Shown in pieces: positions 25,557 through 35,341 of a stretch of DNA of 64,000 bases. Every line of letters starts with the position of its first letter. The stretch's first letter is position 1. The translations under genes and the position numbers were made by a program. Source of the DNA: Leptolyngbyaceae cyanobacterium JSC-12 (GTDB taxonomy: Bacteria > Cyanobacteriota > Cyanobacteriia > Leptolyngbyales > Leptolyngbyaceae); contig CM001633.1 of the NCBI GenBank assembly GCA_000309945.1, positions 5,434,043 through 5,498,042 on the forward strand. The letters run 5' to 3'. The notes beneath the pieces were generated by a model. The model was not told the origin of the DNA. It saw only the letters and a list, made by a program, of their open reading frames with translations, and made no database searches.

Positions 25557-26756
25557 TTGCGTGCAGGCTCGGAGGCATTTCATTATAGGCATGTCAGTCA
25601 AATTTGGTGTAAATCCTGGGTTAAAAGTTCATTGCTCGACCAAACACCCCTCTGTCCAATTCTGCAGACCTTGCTGCAGCAGCGATCGCTAGCAGTTAAG
25701 GAATGGGAGGCGTTGGAAGCGCTAGAGCAACTTGATTCGGGGCGAATGGCAGCCTTCAACATATCATCTGCCAATGTTCAAGTCGTAATTCGGCAGCGTG
25801 TAGACATTCTTCAGCAGGTTTACCCAGCTTTTTGTGATTGGTGTAGTTCCTGCTTGGGAGAGCCGAATACTTATTTGGCAACCCTTTGGTGGCTCTGGTT
25901 ACCGCTGGCGATGGATTTGGTAAACCGGCAACGAGCCTTAAATCGTCCACTGATTCAAGGAGTGCTGGGGGGACAAGGGACTGGCAAAACAACCCTCGGT
26001 GCCGTGCTCAAGATAATCTTGAGGAAATTGGGCTACAACGCCTTAAGTTGGTCGCTGGACGATTTGTATAAAACTTATCGCGATCGCGTCCAGCTTCAAC
26101 ACCAGGAACCTCAGCTTATTTGGCGCGGACCGCCAGGAACCCATGATGTAAACTTGGGCATTCAGGTGCTTGATCAGCTCCGATCTGCCACTCCCGGACA
26201 ACCCATCTCCATTCCCCGATTTGACAAGTCGCTGCATGGAGGAATGGGCGATCGTGTTGCACCAGAATGGGTGAAGAACGTGGACATCGTTCTGTTTGAA
26301 GGATGGTTTGTTGGAATTCACCCGATTGATGCGATCGCCTTCCAGGAACCACCCGCACCAATTCTTAGCCAAGCTGATCTCAACTTCGCTCGCACCTGTA
26401 ATACTCGCTTACAAGATTACCTGCCCCTGTGGCAACGCCTGGATAGCCTCTGGGTGCTGTATCCATCAGACTATCGGTTGAGCTTAGAATGGCGTAAGCA
26501 AGCAGAACATCGAATGAAAGCAACCGGAAAATCGGGCATGACTGACTCAGAAATTGAAGCATTTGTCACCTATTTCTGGAAAGCATTGCATCCTGAACTA
26601 TTTATTCCGGCAGCATTACAATCGGCGGATTTGGCGATCGCCATAAACTCAGATCATTCTCCTGAAAGAGTGTATAAAAGTGGAACTTATGGGATTCAGA
26701 ACCCCTCCAAAAACTGGAAAGATTCGGTTGAAACCAACCCGAACTCTCTAGAATGA
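25557..26756 (+). CDS. glyK: D-glycerate 3-kinase, plant/cyanobacterial type
   Basis: About 399 residues, though the TTG start at 25557 is uncertain and a shorter N-terminus is possible. P-loop: QGVLGGQGTGKTTLGAVLK; then SLDDLYKTYRDR, WRGPPGTHDVNLGIQVLDQL, IPRFDKSLHGGMGDR and FEGWFVGIHP, all typical of GLYK. The enzyme phosphorylates glycerate to 3-phosphoglycerate, the last step of photorespiration. It is divergent from minC and 33 bases upstream of exbB. Confidence 0.9.
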   Translation: MRAGSEAFHYRHVSQIWCKSWVKSSLLDQTPLCPILQTLLQQRSLAVKEWEALEALEQLDSGRMAAFNISSANVQVVIRQRVDILQQVYPAFCDWCSSCLGEPNTYLATLWWLWLPLAMDLVNRQRALNRPLIQGVLGGQGTGKTTLGAVLKIILRKLGYNALSWSLDDLYKTYRDRVQLQHQEPQLIWRGPPGTHDVNLGIQVLDQLRSATPGQPISIPRFDKSLHGGMGDRVAPEWVKNVDIVLFEGWFVGIHPIDAIAFQEPPAPILSQADLNFARTCNTRLQDYLPLWQRLDSLWVLYPSDYRLSLEWRKQAEHRMKATGKSGMTDSEIEAFVTYFWKALHPELFIPAALQSADLAIAINSDHSPERVYKSGTYGIQNPSKNWKDSVETNPNSLE

Positions 26757-26789
26757 ATCTGGCGCAAGCACGATATTGAGGAGAAAACG

Positions 26790-27500
26790 GTGAACGTTGC
26801 AGAACTGTTTCAGAAAGGTGGACCAACGATGGTTCCCCTCCTGCTACTTTCAATCCTGGCGCTGACGGCGATTTTTGAGCGATCGTGGTTTTGGTTTAGC
26901 GTTTTGACAAAAGAGCGAGAAACCGTAAACCGCGTCTTAGATACGATTCGCCGTAACGATTGGGTGACGGCTACAGAAGTTGCTAGACAAGCCTATGAGC
27001 AACCCATCGGACGCTTTCTCTACGCACCGTTGCAGCTTAAAGATGCGGATCCTGACCTGTTTCGATTAGCGCTAGAAACCGCAGCCGATGAAGAACTGGC
27101 AGGAATGCGCCGGGGGGATAAAATTCTGGAAGCCGTGATTGCTCTTGCTCCCTTGCTAGGATTATTGGGCACCGTCATCGGGTTGATTATTTCCTTGCGT
27201 GAGATCCGAATCGGCGATATTGGAGGGGAATCAACAGCCGAAGTGACAGGTGGCATTGGGGAAGCGCTCATTAGTACCGCAGCAGGGCTAGTGGTAGCAA
27301 TCCTGGCATTGGTGTTTTATCGCTTATTTCAAGCACTGTTGTTTAACCAGGTGAAGGTGTTTCGGAAGGCTGGAAATGAACTGGAGTTGCTATATCGCCA
27401 ACGTTGGGCACTGGAGCGTGGACAAAATGGAGTGTCTCCTTTCTCCTTGCCAAATGCCTCGCTTGAAGCGAATCCAGGTGAAACCTCTCCCAGCCTGTAA
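26790..27500 (+). CDS. MotA/TolQ/ExbB proton channel family protein
   Basis: A 236-residue membrane protein starting at GTG 26790 behind GAGGAG. Three membrane segments: near 12-30 ([20 protein letters not shown]), near 115-135 ([20 protein letters not shown]) and near 155-180 ([20 protein letters not shown]). The TLGTV-like motif [11 protein letters not shown] is the family signature. With the ExbD-like partner encoded next, it would form a proton-driven motor energising an envelope process such as TonB uptake. Confidence 0.88.
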   Translation: MNVAELFQKGGPTMVPLLLLSILALTAIFERSWFWFSVLTKERETVNRVLDTIRRNDWVTATEVARQAYEQPIGRFLYAPLQLKDADPDLFRLALETAADEELAGMRRGDKILEAVIALAPLLGLLGTVIGLIISLREIRIGDIGGESTAEVTGGIGEALISTAAGLVVAILALVFYRLFQALLFNQVKVFRKAGNELELLYRQRWALERGQNGVSPFSLPNASLEANPGETSPSL

Positions 27501-27519
27501 CTGTAAGGATGTTTAAGTC

Positions 27520-28149
27520 ATGAAAATTCACACCGATGTCCCTGCTGAAGAAGTTCAGATTCAGATTATTCCGCTGATCGATGTTATTTTTTGCATCCTG
27601 ACATTTTTCATCCTGGCAGCACTGCAATTTACCCGCCAGCAAGCAATTCGTGTAGATTTACCCAAAGCCAGTACGGGGACTCCCCTCTCAGTTCCAGGAA
27701 TCGGCGATACGCGCTTTCGAGAAATGTTAGTTGTGACAATTGGACCTACCGGGCAAACCTTTATTGACAAGCGTCCAGTAGATCGCGGTCAACTTCTCCA
27801 GGAGTTTCGAGCATACATTGGTCGCAAACCTGGCGGATTATTGGTGCTGAATGCATCCCCCAATGCCTTTTACAACGATGTGATTCAAGTAATCGACCTG
27901 ATGCGAGCAGTCGGGGGCGATCGCGTTGCATTAGCCACCGTGCCAACCACTTCCCCGTCCGCAGGAACAACTCTGACGCAACCCGGTCTCAGTCCTATCC
28001 CATCTCCCAGTCCAACCTTTAATCCCTTTGACCCATTTGCAACTCCTGGGAATGGGCTAGGTTCTCCAACTCCTGGAACTGCACCATTTGGCACCACCAG
28101 CCCACTGAATCCAGACAGCAGCAGACCATCTGAACAAACATCGCCCTGA
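27520..28149 (+). CDS. ExbD/TolR-family biopolymer transport protein
   Basis: A 209-residue protein: a short cytoplasmic start, one membrane helix with the family aspartate (IIPLIDVIFCILTFFILAAL), a periplasmic domain (MLVVTIGPTGQTFIDKRPVD, GKPGGLLVLNASP-like strand and VIDLMRAVGGDRVALAT) and a long Pro/Ser/Thr-rich tail of about 60 residues, more than usual. It sits 19 bases after exbB and 11 before the next gene, so the three form an operon. Confidence 0.87.
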   Translation: MKIHTDVPAEEVQIQIIPLIDVIFCILTFFILAALQFTRQQAIRVDLPKASTGTPLSVPGIGDTRFREMLVVTIGPTGQTFIDKRPVDRGQLLQEFRAYIGRKPGGLLVLNASPNAFYNDVIQVIDLMRAVGGDRVALATVPTTSPSAGTTLTQPGLSPIPSPSPTFNPFDPFATPGNGLGSPTPGTAPFGTTSPLNPDSSRPSEQTSP

Positions 28150-28160
28150 GACAGTAACCG

Positions 28161-30020
28161 ATGGGAAACCGCCGCAAGGTCTTATGGAATCAAGGATTGG
28201 CGACGTTGTCATGGAATCGATTACGCCGTGTGATATTGGGATGGCTGATTTTGCTATGCATTCTGCCACTAGCAAGTTGCCAAAGTACAGGACTCAAACG
28301 CCAGACTGCAAGAGGTTCGCAACTGGTAATCAGTACTCTGACTGACCCTAAAACCTTTAACTTCGCCAATAATCAATCCTTTCCCAACATTTTTCTGTTC
28401 GCGTTTGAAGGCTTAACCCGCGAAACGGGTACAGGAGAAATCGTGCCAGCCCTGGCGGAAAGCTGGACAATTTCAGACGATAAAAAGCGAGTTGTGTTCA
28501 CGCTGCGAGCAGGGCTGCAATGGTCTGATGGGAAGCCGCTCACTGCCGATGATGTGGTGTTTACCTACCGGGATGTAGTGTTTAACCCAGACATTCCCAC
28601 CGATGCGAAAGACTCAATTCGGATTGGACCGAATGAGCAATTCCCGAATGGTGTGTTTCCAGAAGTTCGCAAACTCAGCGATCGCCAGGTAGAATTTTTG
28701 CTGCCAGAACCATTTGCTCCCTTTCTGCGGGCAACTGCTGCACCAGATGGCATCATGATCATGCCCAAGCATTGCCTGGAAGAAACCTTAAAAACCAAAG
28801 GACGCGACGGCAACCTCAAGTTTATTTCCACCTGGAACACCGACACACCTCCCCAGGAGATTATTGTCAACGGTCCCTACTTGTTAGAGAGCTATACCCC
28901 TGGTCAACGCTTAGTGTTTCGGCGCAATCCTTACTATTGGCGTAAAGACCCGCAGGGTAACCCACTGCCATATATCGATCGGATTGTCTGGCAGTTCATC
29001 GAAAACACTGACACCCAGCTAATTCGGTTTCGCTCCGGGGAATTGGATGTTGTGGGTGATGCCCGTCCCCTGCGCCCAGAATATTACTCATTGCTGAAAC
29101 AGGAAGAAAAGCGCGGGAATTTTCAGGTTTACAATGGCGGTCCCTGGTCTGGTGTGCTCTACATGACCTTTAACCTCAACCCAGCAAAAGATCAAGCTGG
29201 TAAACCCATCGTAGATCCAGTCAAACTCCGCTGGTTCAGCAATTTAGCTTTTCGACAGGCGATCGCGCACGCTATCGATCGCCAAAAAATTAACACCAAT
29301 ATTTTTCGCGGCTTAGGTATTGTGCAAAATTCTCCAGTTTCTGTTCAAAGCCCCTATTTTTTAACACCAGAGCAGGGCTTGAGAGTTTATGAATACGATC
29401 CCGAAAAAGCCAAAAATCTACTGCAAGCGGCTGGATTTCAATACAATGCCCAGAATCAATTACTAGATGCCAAAGGTAATCGCGTGCGTTTTACCCTACT
29501 GACCAATGCAGGGAACAAAGTGCGAGAAGCGATCGGTGCTCAGATAAAGGAAGATTTAGGCAAAATTGGTATTCAGGTCGATTTCACGCCTATCAACTTT
29601 AATGTTCTAGTAGAAAAAACTTCCACCACCCGCGATTGGGATGCTCATATCATCGGCTTTACAGGCGGCATTGAGCCACACAGCGCTGCCAATCTCTGGA
29701 TGAGCACAGGCGGGTCACACTCCTTCAACCTCAAACAACAACCAGGACAACCGCCCATCCAGGGCTGGCAACCCTACGCTTTTGAGCAAGAAATTGATCG
29801 CTTGATGATTGCAGGTGCTCGGGAGCTGGATGAAACTAAACGCAAAGCCATCTATGCCCAGTATCAACGTGTCGTTCAGGATAATTTACCTGTCATTTTT
29901 CTCGTCAACGATCGCGCCCTCATGGCTGCCCGCAATACCCTCAAAGGCATCGAATATTCCGGGTTACCCAGTTGGGGCTTATGGAACATCGACGCCTTAA
30001 AAGTCGAAGCCAGGAAGTAG
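28161..30020 (+). CDS. ABC transporter substrate-binding lipoprotein, peptide family 5
   Basis: A 619-residue protein. The N-terminus has a signal with lipobox (LILLCILPLASC, Cys about residue 40). The family 5 pattern follows: ISTLTDPKTFNFANNQSFPN, GLTRETGTGEIVPALAESWT, LRAGLQWSDGKPLTADDVVF, FAFRQAIAHAIDRQKI-like FRQAIAHAIDRQKINT and DPEKAKNLLQAAGF. Such proteins bind oligopeptides, nickel or sugars for an ABC importer. No permease genes follow; it shares an operon with the ExbBD pair, so it may bind a substrate in the periplasm of an energised uptake path. Substrate unknown. Confidence 0.88.
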   Translation: MGNRRKVLWNQGLATLSWNRLRRVILGWLILLCILPLASCQSTGLKRQTARGSQLVISTLTDPKTFNFANNQSFPNIFLFAFEGLTRETGTGEIVPALAESWTISDDKKRVVFTLRAGLQWSDGKPLTADDVVFTYRDVVFNPDIPTDAKDSIRIGPNEQFPNGVFPEVRKLSDRQVEFLLPEPFAPFLRATAAPDGIMIMPKHCLEETLKTKGRDGNLKFISTWNTDTPPQEIIVNGPYLLESYTPGQRLVFRRNPYYWRKDPQGNPLPYIDRIVWQFIENTDTQLIRFRSGELDVVGDARPLRPEYYSLLKQEEKRGNFQVYNGGPWSGVLYMTFNLNPAKDQAGKPIVDPVKLRWFSNLAFRQAIAHAIDRQKINTNIFRGLGIVQNSPVSVQSPYFLTPEQGLRVYEYDPEKAKNLLQAAGFQYNAQNQLLDAKGNRVRFTLLTNAGNKVREAIGAQIKEDLGKIGIQVDFTPINFNVLVEKTSTTRDWDAHIIGFTGGIEPHSAANLWMSTGGSHSFNLKQQPGQPPIQGWQPYAFEQEIDRLMIAGARELDETKRKAIYAQYQRVVQDNLPVIFLVNDRALMAARNTLKGIEYSGLPSWGLWNIDALKVEARK

Positions 30021-30113
30021 GGAAACTGTAAGAGCAGGTCTTCTGTCCAGAAACGTACCAGTAATGTAAAAAGGAGAATAGAGTAGAACTAGACTCTTTT
30101 AATCTGCGTAACT

Positions 30114-30911
30114 GTGACTTATCCAGAAGCCATTCGTCATCTACTTAACGCTGTCGCCCATGGAGAAATTGCTCCAGAAGTTGCCCTGGACAAACTTAAA
30201 TATTTGACCTACGAACCTGTGGAAGATTTTGCCCGAATCGATCACCACCGGGCACTGCGAACAGGTTTCCCAGAAGTGATTTGGGGACCTGGCAAAACCC
30301 CTGACCAAATTGCCCGCATTATGGAAGTGATGCGCCACAAAACGCCCGTCGTCATGGCAACGCGAATTGAACCTGCAGTCTACGAGCAACTCCGAACAAT
30401 GGTGCCTGGTCTGCACTACTACGCCCTGGCGAAAATCTGTGCTGTGCAGGGACGCAATGAAACCAGCCAGCCCTACCCATCTACGCCATCTCATTCTGGC
30501 TTAATCAGTGTTCTGACAGCGGGTACAGCTGATCTTCCGGTTGCTGAAGAAGCTGCCGTGACGGCTGAACTTTCAGGCTTTCGGGTAAATCGACTGTGGG
30601 ATGTGGGTGTAGCTGGGATTCATCGCTTATTAAGCCAGCGAGACGCGATCGCTAATGCTGATGTGTTGATTGTGGCTGCTGGCATGGAAGGAGCTTTGCC
30701 TAGTGTCGTTGCTGGATTAGCCGACTGTCCCGTCATCGCAGTACCTACCAGTATCGGCTACGGTGCCAGCTTTAACGGGTTAGCCGCGCTTCTGTCGATG
30801 CTCAACTCTTGCGCTGCTGGAGTTGGCGTCGTTAATATCGATAACGGGTTTGGGGCTGCTATCCTAGCTGGACAAATTCTCAGAACAGCAACCCGTCTAT
30901 CAACCCGATAG
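30114..30911 (+). CDS. larB: LarB-type carboxylase, nickel-pincer cofactor biosynthesis
   Basis: A 265-residue protein starting at GTG 30114. The N-terminal part has LKYLTYEPVEDFARIDHHRA and GFPEVIWGPGKTPDQIARIM. The C-terminal AIR-carboxylase-like domain has VLTAGTADLPVAEEAAVTAE, WDVGVAGIHRLLSQ, VAAGMEGALPSVVAGLADCP and PTSIGYGASFNGLAALLSML. LarB carboxylates and hydrolyses nicotinic acid adenine dinucleotide in the first step of nickel-pincer cofactor synthesis. LarC/LarE are not in the window. Convergent with the reductase gene, 2 bases apart. Confidence 0.9.
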   Translation: MTYPEAIRHLLNAVAHGEIAPEVALDKLKYLTYEPVEDFARIDHHRALRTGFPEVIWGPGKTPDQIARIMEVMRHKTPVVMATRIEPAVYEQLRTMVPGLHYYALAKICAVQGRNETSQPYPSTPSHSGLISVLTAGTADLPVAEEAAVTAELSGFRVNRLWDVGVAGIHRLLSQRDAIANADVLIVAAGMEGALPSVVAGLADCPVIAVPTSIGYGASFNGLAALLSMLNSCAAGVGVVNIDNGFGAAILAGQILRTATRLSTR

Positions 30912-30913
30912 CT

Positions 30914-32041
30914 TCAGCCCATCCCTGGAATCAACCCACCGGACAAACGCTTGATCGCTGTGTTAGCAATATCCGAGTAGCGCATCTGTCCGCACAAAAT
31001 GCGTGCAAAGTAGGACGTTGCGGCAGGGCGTTTAATCCCCTGCTTATATCCCAGTCCGGGAAAGCGGTAGAAAGCTCCAGCAATCCGCTGTGCCCACACC
31101 ATATCAGCGCCCCACTCTTCGCCGACAATCTTGCTGTAGGTTTCTAATGCATTAGAGTTCCCCCCCAGTGCCTGATCAATGGCTTCCGCCGCCTTCACGC
31201 CTGTAAATATGGAAGGGCGAATGCCTTCTGCCAGAAGTGGATCAACAACACAAGCTGCTTCTCCGGCTAAAAGCGCATTTTGGGTATGTAGTTTTTGGTT
31301 ACCATCCCATAAGCAAAGCGAGTGGGTAAAGGGCTTGCCATTGGCAACATTAAAGCCTGATTGGGTAGCGTAGTCTGCTAAAGATAGGTGCAGGTCAGCA
31401 GCATCTCCTCCCCGAAACGTTGCGGCTGCAATTGAACACCCTTCCCCTTTCGGAAAAGAGGAAAGATATCCATTTTTGACCATACCAAATTCAAACTTGG
31501 CATCAGTCTGTTCTACCCCTGGAGTGGAAACTTCCAGAATGGCACCCATCCGCCGCTTGGGTTCCTTAAAACCCAGCCATTTGCTCATGGGTCCTTCGGC
31601 TCCGTCGGCGGCAATCAGGTAGCGTCCCTCAACTGGTTCGTTGACTGTATTCACCTGCCAGCGATCGCTTTTGAACTCAATTCCCGTTACAGCCATGTTA
31701 TCCCGCAATTCAGTTCCTTGCTTCTGTGCCTGCCGTACTAGGAAATGATCAAACACATCGCGTTGTACCATCCACATCGGCTCCAAATTTTCCAGTTTGG
31801 CATGAACCGGATCTTCCAATTTCCAGGTGTAACCAATTGTTTCAACACGACGGGCGATCGCAGGCGAAAAATCAAAATCAAACCATTGAGCAACAGCAGG
31901 AGAAACCCCACCCGCACAGGGTTTATAACGAGGCAAAGACTGTTTCTCTATCAAGAGCACCGAGCGTCCCCGTTTTGCCAAATGATACGCTGCCGATGCA
32001 CCTGCTGGTCCGGCTCCTACGACAATACAGTCAAACACCAT
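30914..32041 (-). CDS. geranylgeranyl reductase family FAD oxidoreductase
   Basis: A 375-residue flavoprotein. FAD-binding: FDCIVVGAGPAGASAAYHLA and LLIEKQSLPRYKPCAGGVSP, then RYLIAADGAEGPMSKWLGFK and ALLAGEAACVVDPLLAEGIR. The CAGG(V/L)S stretch is typical of the geranylgeranyl reductase family that hydrogenates isoprenoid chains of chlorophyll, quinones or lipids. It is one of several paralogues usual in cyanobacteria, so I do not assign it as ChlP. Membrane-associated cytosolic enzyme. Confidence 0.85.
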   Translation of the reverse strand: MVFDCIVVGAGPAGASAAYHLAKRGRSVLLIEKQSLPRYKPCAGGVSPAVAQWFDFDFSPAIARRVETIGYTWKLEDPVHAKLENLEPMWMVQRDVFDHFLVRQAQKQGTELRDNMAVTGIEFKSDRWQVNTVNEPVEGRYLIAADGAEGPMSKWLGFKEPKRRMGAILEVSTPGVEQTDAKFEFGMVKNGYLSSFPKGEGCSIAAATFRGGDAADLHLSLADYATQSGFNVANGKPFTHSLCLWDGNQKLHTQNALLAGEAACVVDPLLAEGIRPSIFTGVKAAEAIDQALGGNSNALETYSKIVGEEWGADMVWAQRIAGAFYRFPGLGYKQGIKRPAATSYFARILCGQMRYSDIANTAIKRLSGGLIPGMG

Positions 32042-32230
32042 GCTGGGAATCTCCTCGAAATACCTTGATGATCCTTAAACCAAATTTGATAAAACTTTCA
32101 AACACTGCCGTTTAGGCAAGCTTCCTTAGGACAGGAGGGCTTCAATAAGGATGAACATCACCATACTAGGTTTACACAACTTTACCGGAGTTTCAGGAGC
32201 CGTTTTTAGTTCAACATCAAAACCACACAA

Positions 32231-32247
32231 TCAAGTCTGGAACTTTA
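32231..32247 (+). repeat. 17-bp direct repeat flanking IS copy 1 (left copy)
   Basis: TCAAGTCTGGAACTTTA occurs at 32231-32247 and again at 32776-32792, exactly on both sides of the IS element. This element type does not normally make target duplications, and copies 2 and 3 lack such repeats. Confidence 0.85.
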
Positions 32248-32776
32248 ATCTCTATGGGTCAATTCCCCGCTGCTCTGCAGCGTAAAATGCAGGGATGAGC
32301 GAGTACATCCACAAAAGTCATAACGTTACGGTTTTGCTATACCACCTTGTGTTTCCAGCAAAGTATCGGCGGGCTGTGTTTGATGAACAGGTCGATGAAG
32401 TTTTGCGAGAAGTTTGCCTGGAGATTGAGAAACGCTACGAGATTAAATTTATAGAAATCGGTGTAGACAAAGACCATGTGCACTTTTTAGTCCAATCGGT
32501 GCCGACATACAGCGTGACCAAATTGGTCAAAATGATCAAGAGTTTGACCGCAAGGGAAGTGTTTCGGCGTTGTCCTCAGGTGAAGCAAAAGCTATGGGGT
32601 GGAGAGTTTTGGAGTGATGGCTATTTTGCAAGTACAGTTGGGAAACACGGGGATGAAGGGATGATTGCGAACTACGTCAAAAATCAGGGTAACGAATATC
32701 TCAAGCTACACCGAGATGAGCAGCTTACTCTTTTTTGATTCTGATACCCCGTCTGCTTGCAGCGGGGTAGTTCATT
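32244..32776 (+). mobile_element. IS200/IS605-type insertion sequence, copy 1 (533 bp)
   Basis: Boundaries come from comparing three copies (also 51199-51731 and 61389-61921): all share TTTAATCTC at the left and TAGTTCATT at the right and then diverge. Subterminal hairpins are present: CGCTGCTCTGCAGCG near the left end and ACCCCG(T)CTGC / GCAGCGGGGT near the right end, as expected for Y1-transposase single-strand recognition. It carries tnpA only, with no tnpB. Confidence 0.9.
32295..32738 (+). CDS. tnpA: IS200/IS605-family Y1 transposase TnpA
   Basis: A 147-residue HUH nuclease. The HUH motif is in VDKDHVHFLVQ (about residue 60), and the catalytic tyrosine is likely in NYVKNQGNEYLKLH near the end. 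LLYHLVFPAKYRRAVF at the start and IKSLTAREVFRRCPQVKQKL are typical of the family. It cuts and joins single-stranded DNA ends at subterminal hairpins, usually at the replication fork. The protein is identical in all three copies here, which implies recent movement. Confidence 0.93.
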   Translation: MSEYIHKSHNVTVLLYHLVFPAKYRRAVFDEQVDEVLREVCLEIEKRYEIKFIEIGVDKDHVHFLVQSVPTYSVTKLVKMIKSLTAREVFRRCPQVKQKLWGGEFWSDGYFASTVGKHGDEGMIANYVKNQGNEYLKLHRDEQLTLF

Positions 32777-33020
32777 CAAGTCTGGAACTTTATAGTGAAC
32801 TCACGGAAAAATTCCTACGCAAACTTTACCCAGTCGCAACAAGTTTGAGGTCAGTATCTTTACGGTTAGGGTAAATTCATGCCACACCTGACATAGCCCC
32901 CAAAATTCATAGAATGCACGGAGTAAAAATCAGGGAGATGGGATTAGGATGTTCCCATGAAAATTTCATGAAGCTGAGAAGCATTCGATTAGCGGCTTGC
33001 TTAATAGGAGTTTATATCAA

Positions 33021-33221
33021 ATGACCTGGCAGATTTGTATTCGTTATCCCAACGGGCAAGAGAAAACTATTTGCACGTGCAAAAATCGCGAAACGGCATT
33101 GAAGCGAATTGATGCGATTTATTCCCAGGGTTACCCTATGCACGTAGCTTACGTGGTTCGTCCCATCGAATCATCTGACGAGCCTGATGGCTCCCCGCTT
33201 GCCTATCTGCAATTTGGTTAG
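33021..33221 (+). CDS. small conserved cyanobacterial hypothetical protein
   Basis: About 66 residues from MTWQICIRYPNGQEKTICTC; TAGGAG lies about 10 bases upstream of this ATG, while the frame opens at 32997. Basic N-terminus, then KNRETALKRIDAIYSQGYPM and HVAYVVRPIESSDEPD. It looks like a single alpha/beta domain. Function unknown. Confidence 0.65.
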   Translation: MTWQICIRYPNGQEKTICTCKNRETALKRIDAIYSQGYPMHVAYVVRPIESSDEPDGSPLAYLQFG

Positions 33222-33290
33222 CCTGTGAACTGGCATTTCACCACTGGGCAGCCATAGAGAGTATGAATTTCTGATCTATCTCACCAGTAA

Positions 33291-33326
33291 GCTCATAAGT
33301 AAGAGGCTCATAAGTAAGAGGCTCAG
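33291..33326 (+). repeat. 15-bp tandem repeat, 2.4 units
   Basis: GCTCATAAGTAAGAG is present twice in tandem and begins a third time, downstream of frr on the minus strand. A local slippage repeat with no assigned role. Confidence 0.8.
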
Positions 33327-33385
33327 ATTCTTTAGCATCTCTCGTTAGGATCTCGATCAGACGACTGAGGCGGCGAATTACTATG

Positions 33386-33934
33386 CTAAACCGTAGTAAT
33401 ATCCTTTTCTTTCTCAGCCAAAAGCTCTTCCACCTTAGCAATGTATTTATCAGTCAACTTCTGAAGTTTGTCTTGCAGGTCTCGCGATTCATCTTCAGAA
33501 ATGTCGCTGTTCTTCTCTTGCTTGCGAACTGCATCAACTGCATCCCGGCGAATATTACGGATGGAAACTTTTCCTTCTTCCGCAAATTTAGCTGCTAACT
33601 TGACTAATTCCTTGCGGCGATCGCTGGTTAGCGGTGGGATATTGATGCGAATCGTGGAACCGTCATTATTTGGAGTTAACCCCAGATCAGACATTTGAAT
33701 AGCTTTTTCAATCAAACTCAAACTGCTGCGGTCAAACGGTTGAATTGCGATCGTGCTGGCATCCGGAGTACTAATGTTTGCCAGCGATTTTAGCGGAGTT
33801 GGAGCACCGTAATACTCAACTGAAATACGATCAAGTAAGGCAGGATTGGCACGCCCTGTACGAATAGTGTTGAATGACCGCTGAGTTGCCTCAACGGATT
33901 TGTGCATATGGTCTTCAACATCAGCTAATTTCAC
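33386..33934 (-). CDS. frr: ribosome recycling factor
   Basis: A 182-residue protein from GTG 33934, read as [25 protein letters not shown] lies 6 bases upstream. The frame extends to 33958, but the family begins here. Motifs: [40 protein letters not shown], and [23 protein letters not shown] splits post-termination ribosomes with EF-G. The start overlaps the end of pyrH by 14 bases, giving the common pyrH-frr pair. Confidence 0.95.
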   Translation of the reverse strand: MKLADVEDHMHKSVEATQRSFNTIRTGRANPALLDRISVEYYGAPTPLKSLANISTPDASTIAIQPFDRSSLSLIEKAIQMSDLGLTPNNDGSTIRINIPPLTSDRRKELVKLAAKFAEEGKVSIRNIRRDAVDAVRKQEKNSDISEDESRDLQDKLQKLTDKYIAKVEELLAEKEKDITTV

Positions 33935-34649
33935 AATAACCTCCAACAAGCGTTCCAATTTGTTCTCCCATCACGGCTCGACGTACATTTCCTTTGACTG
34001 AAAGGTTGAACACAATGATGGGAATATTATTGTCCTTACATAAGGATATGGCAGCAGTGTCCATTACCCGTAAGTCTTGAGTAAGAACATGACCATAATT
34101 CAAAGTTTGATATCGATGAGCTGCCGGATTTACCCGTGGATCAGAGTCGTACACTCCATCAACTTTAGTTGCTTTGAATAGTACATCCGCCCCAATTTCA
34201 GCCGCTCGTAGAGCAGCTGTGGTGTCTGTTGTGAAAAATGGGTTGCCAGACCCCGCACCAAAAATCACAACCCGACCTTTCTCTAGATGCCGAATTGCCC
34301 GTCGCCGAATATAGGGTTCTGCAATCTCCTGCATCGCGATCGCAGTTTGAACCCGGGTGGGCACACCAATCCGTTCTAGCGCATCTTGCAACGTCATAGA
34401 GTTCATGACTGTTGCGATCATGCCAATATAATCTGCTGTGGCACGATCCATCCCGGCAGCAGCTCCCTTAATGCCTCGAAAGATATTGCCTCCGCCAACT
34501 ACGATGGCAACTTGTACTCCATTCGCGACCACATCCGCCACCTCTTGAGCGATGCTTTGCACCACTTCAGGATCGATCCCGTATTGCAACTCACCCATTA
34601 AGGCTTCGCCGCTTAACTTTAGTACAACCCGCTGATAAGTTATGCCCAT
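33921..34649 (-). CDS. pyrH: UMP kinase
   Basis: A 242-residue amino-acid-kinase-fold enzyme from [20 protein letters not shown]; an in-frame start at 34670 is less likely. [48 protein letters not shown], and [19 protein letters not shown] are diagnostic. It makes UDP from UMP for pyrimidine nucleotide synthesis and acts as a hexamer in the cytosol. The first gene of the pyrH-frr operon. Confidence 0.96.
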   Translation of the reverse strand: MGITYQRVVLKLSGEALMGELQYGIDPEVVQSIAQEVADVVANGVQVAIVVGGGNIFRGIKGAAAGMDRATADYIGMIATVMNSMTLQDALERIGVPTRVQTAIAMQEIAEPYIRRRAIRHLEKGRVVIFGAGSGNPFFTTDTTAALRAAEIGADVLFKATKVDGVYDSDPRVNPAAHRYQTLNYGHVLTQDLRVMDTAAISLCKDNNIPIIVFNLSVKGNVRRAVMGEQIGTLVGGYCEIS

Positions 34650-34764
34650 GGGGTGACACATTTGCTTCAAATACCTTCCTAAAGATACTCCTTAGAAAAA
34701 ACTTCGTCTATCTAAGTAGAATCTCAGGACAAGATCAGTATTCCCACTTTCTCTCATCAAGCAC

Positions 34765-35301
34765 TCATATCCGCCACTTTACGGAACAACCCACTGGTTT
34801 TGTGGAGGTTGGAGTCACATCAGCACCACTCAAAATTTGGGCGATCGCATCCCGTAAATATTGAACTTTGACTCCATCAGGATCGTTAGGACTATCATCA
34901 ATCAAGCCGCTGTAACATAGTACACCCGCTTGATTCAGCAGAAAGACGTGGGGGGTTTTTTCAGCACCAAAACTATGAGCCACCTCCTGAGTAACATCTC
35001 GCAGGTAAGGGAAGTTGATCTGCCGCTCTACTACAAACCGCTGCATGTTGTCGAAACTATCATCCGGAAACTGCTCTGCATCATTCGGATTGATGCCAAT
35101 CAGCGTAAATCCTTGATCTGCGAATTCTGCCTGAATTGCCTTCATACGCTCTAAATAGCGCTGCACGTAAGGGCAGTGATTGCACATAAACACCACCCCC
35201 ACCGCCCGAAACTTTTCTAAGTAACGAGCCAAGTGATGAACCGTATCGTCTGTTCCTGGTAATTCAAAATCTGGAGCGTAGCCCCCAATCTCAGTGCCCA
35301 T
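34765..35301 (-). CDS. thioredoxin-fold peroxiredoxin-like protein
   Basis: A 178-residue redoxin: APDFELPGTDDTVHHLARYL, VGVVFMCNHCPYVQRYLERM with CNHC in place of the thioredoxin CxxC, then LIGINPNDAEQFPDDSFDNM and cis-Pro EKTPHVFLLNQAGVLCYSGL. This is the AhpC/TSA-like family with a CxHC redox centre found widely in cyanobacteria. Likely a thiol-disulfide oxidoreductase; the partner is unknown. Confidence 0.87.
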   Translation of the reverse strand: MGTEIGGYAPDFELPGTDDTVHHLARYLEKFRAVGVVFMCNHCPYVQRYLERMKAIQAEFADQGFTLIGINPNDAEQFPDDSFDNMQRFVVERQINFPYLRDVTQEVAHSFGAEKTPHVFLLNQAGVLCYSGLIDDSPNDPDGVKVQYLRDAIAQILSGADVTPTSTKPVGCSVKWRI

Positions 35302-35341
35302 CGTTTTTATAGCTGTTGATTATTGTACGAGATAAACTCAA

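Noticed and set aside
32776..32792. Target-site duplication of the IS
   Set aside because: The family does not duplicate its target, and the two other copies lack flanking repeats; recorded as an odd direct repeat instead.
33238..33441. Minus-strand ORF with PLTYE repeats
   Set aside because: It arises from the 15-bp tandem repeat and overlaps the end of frr.
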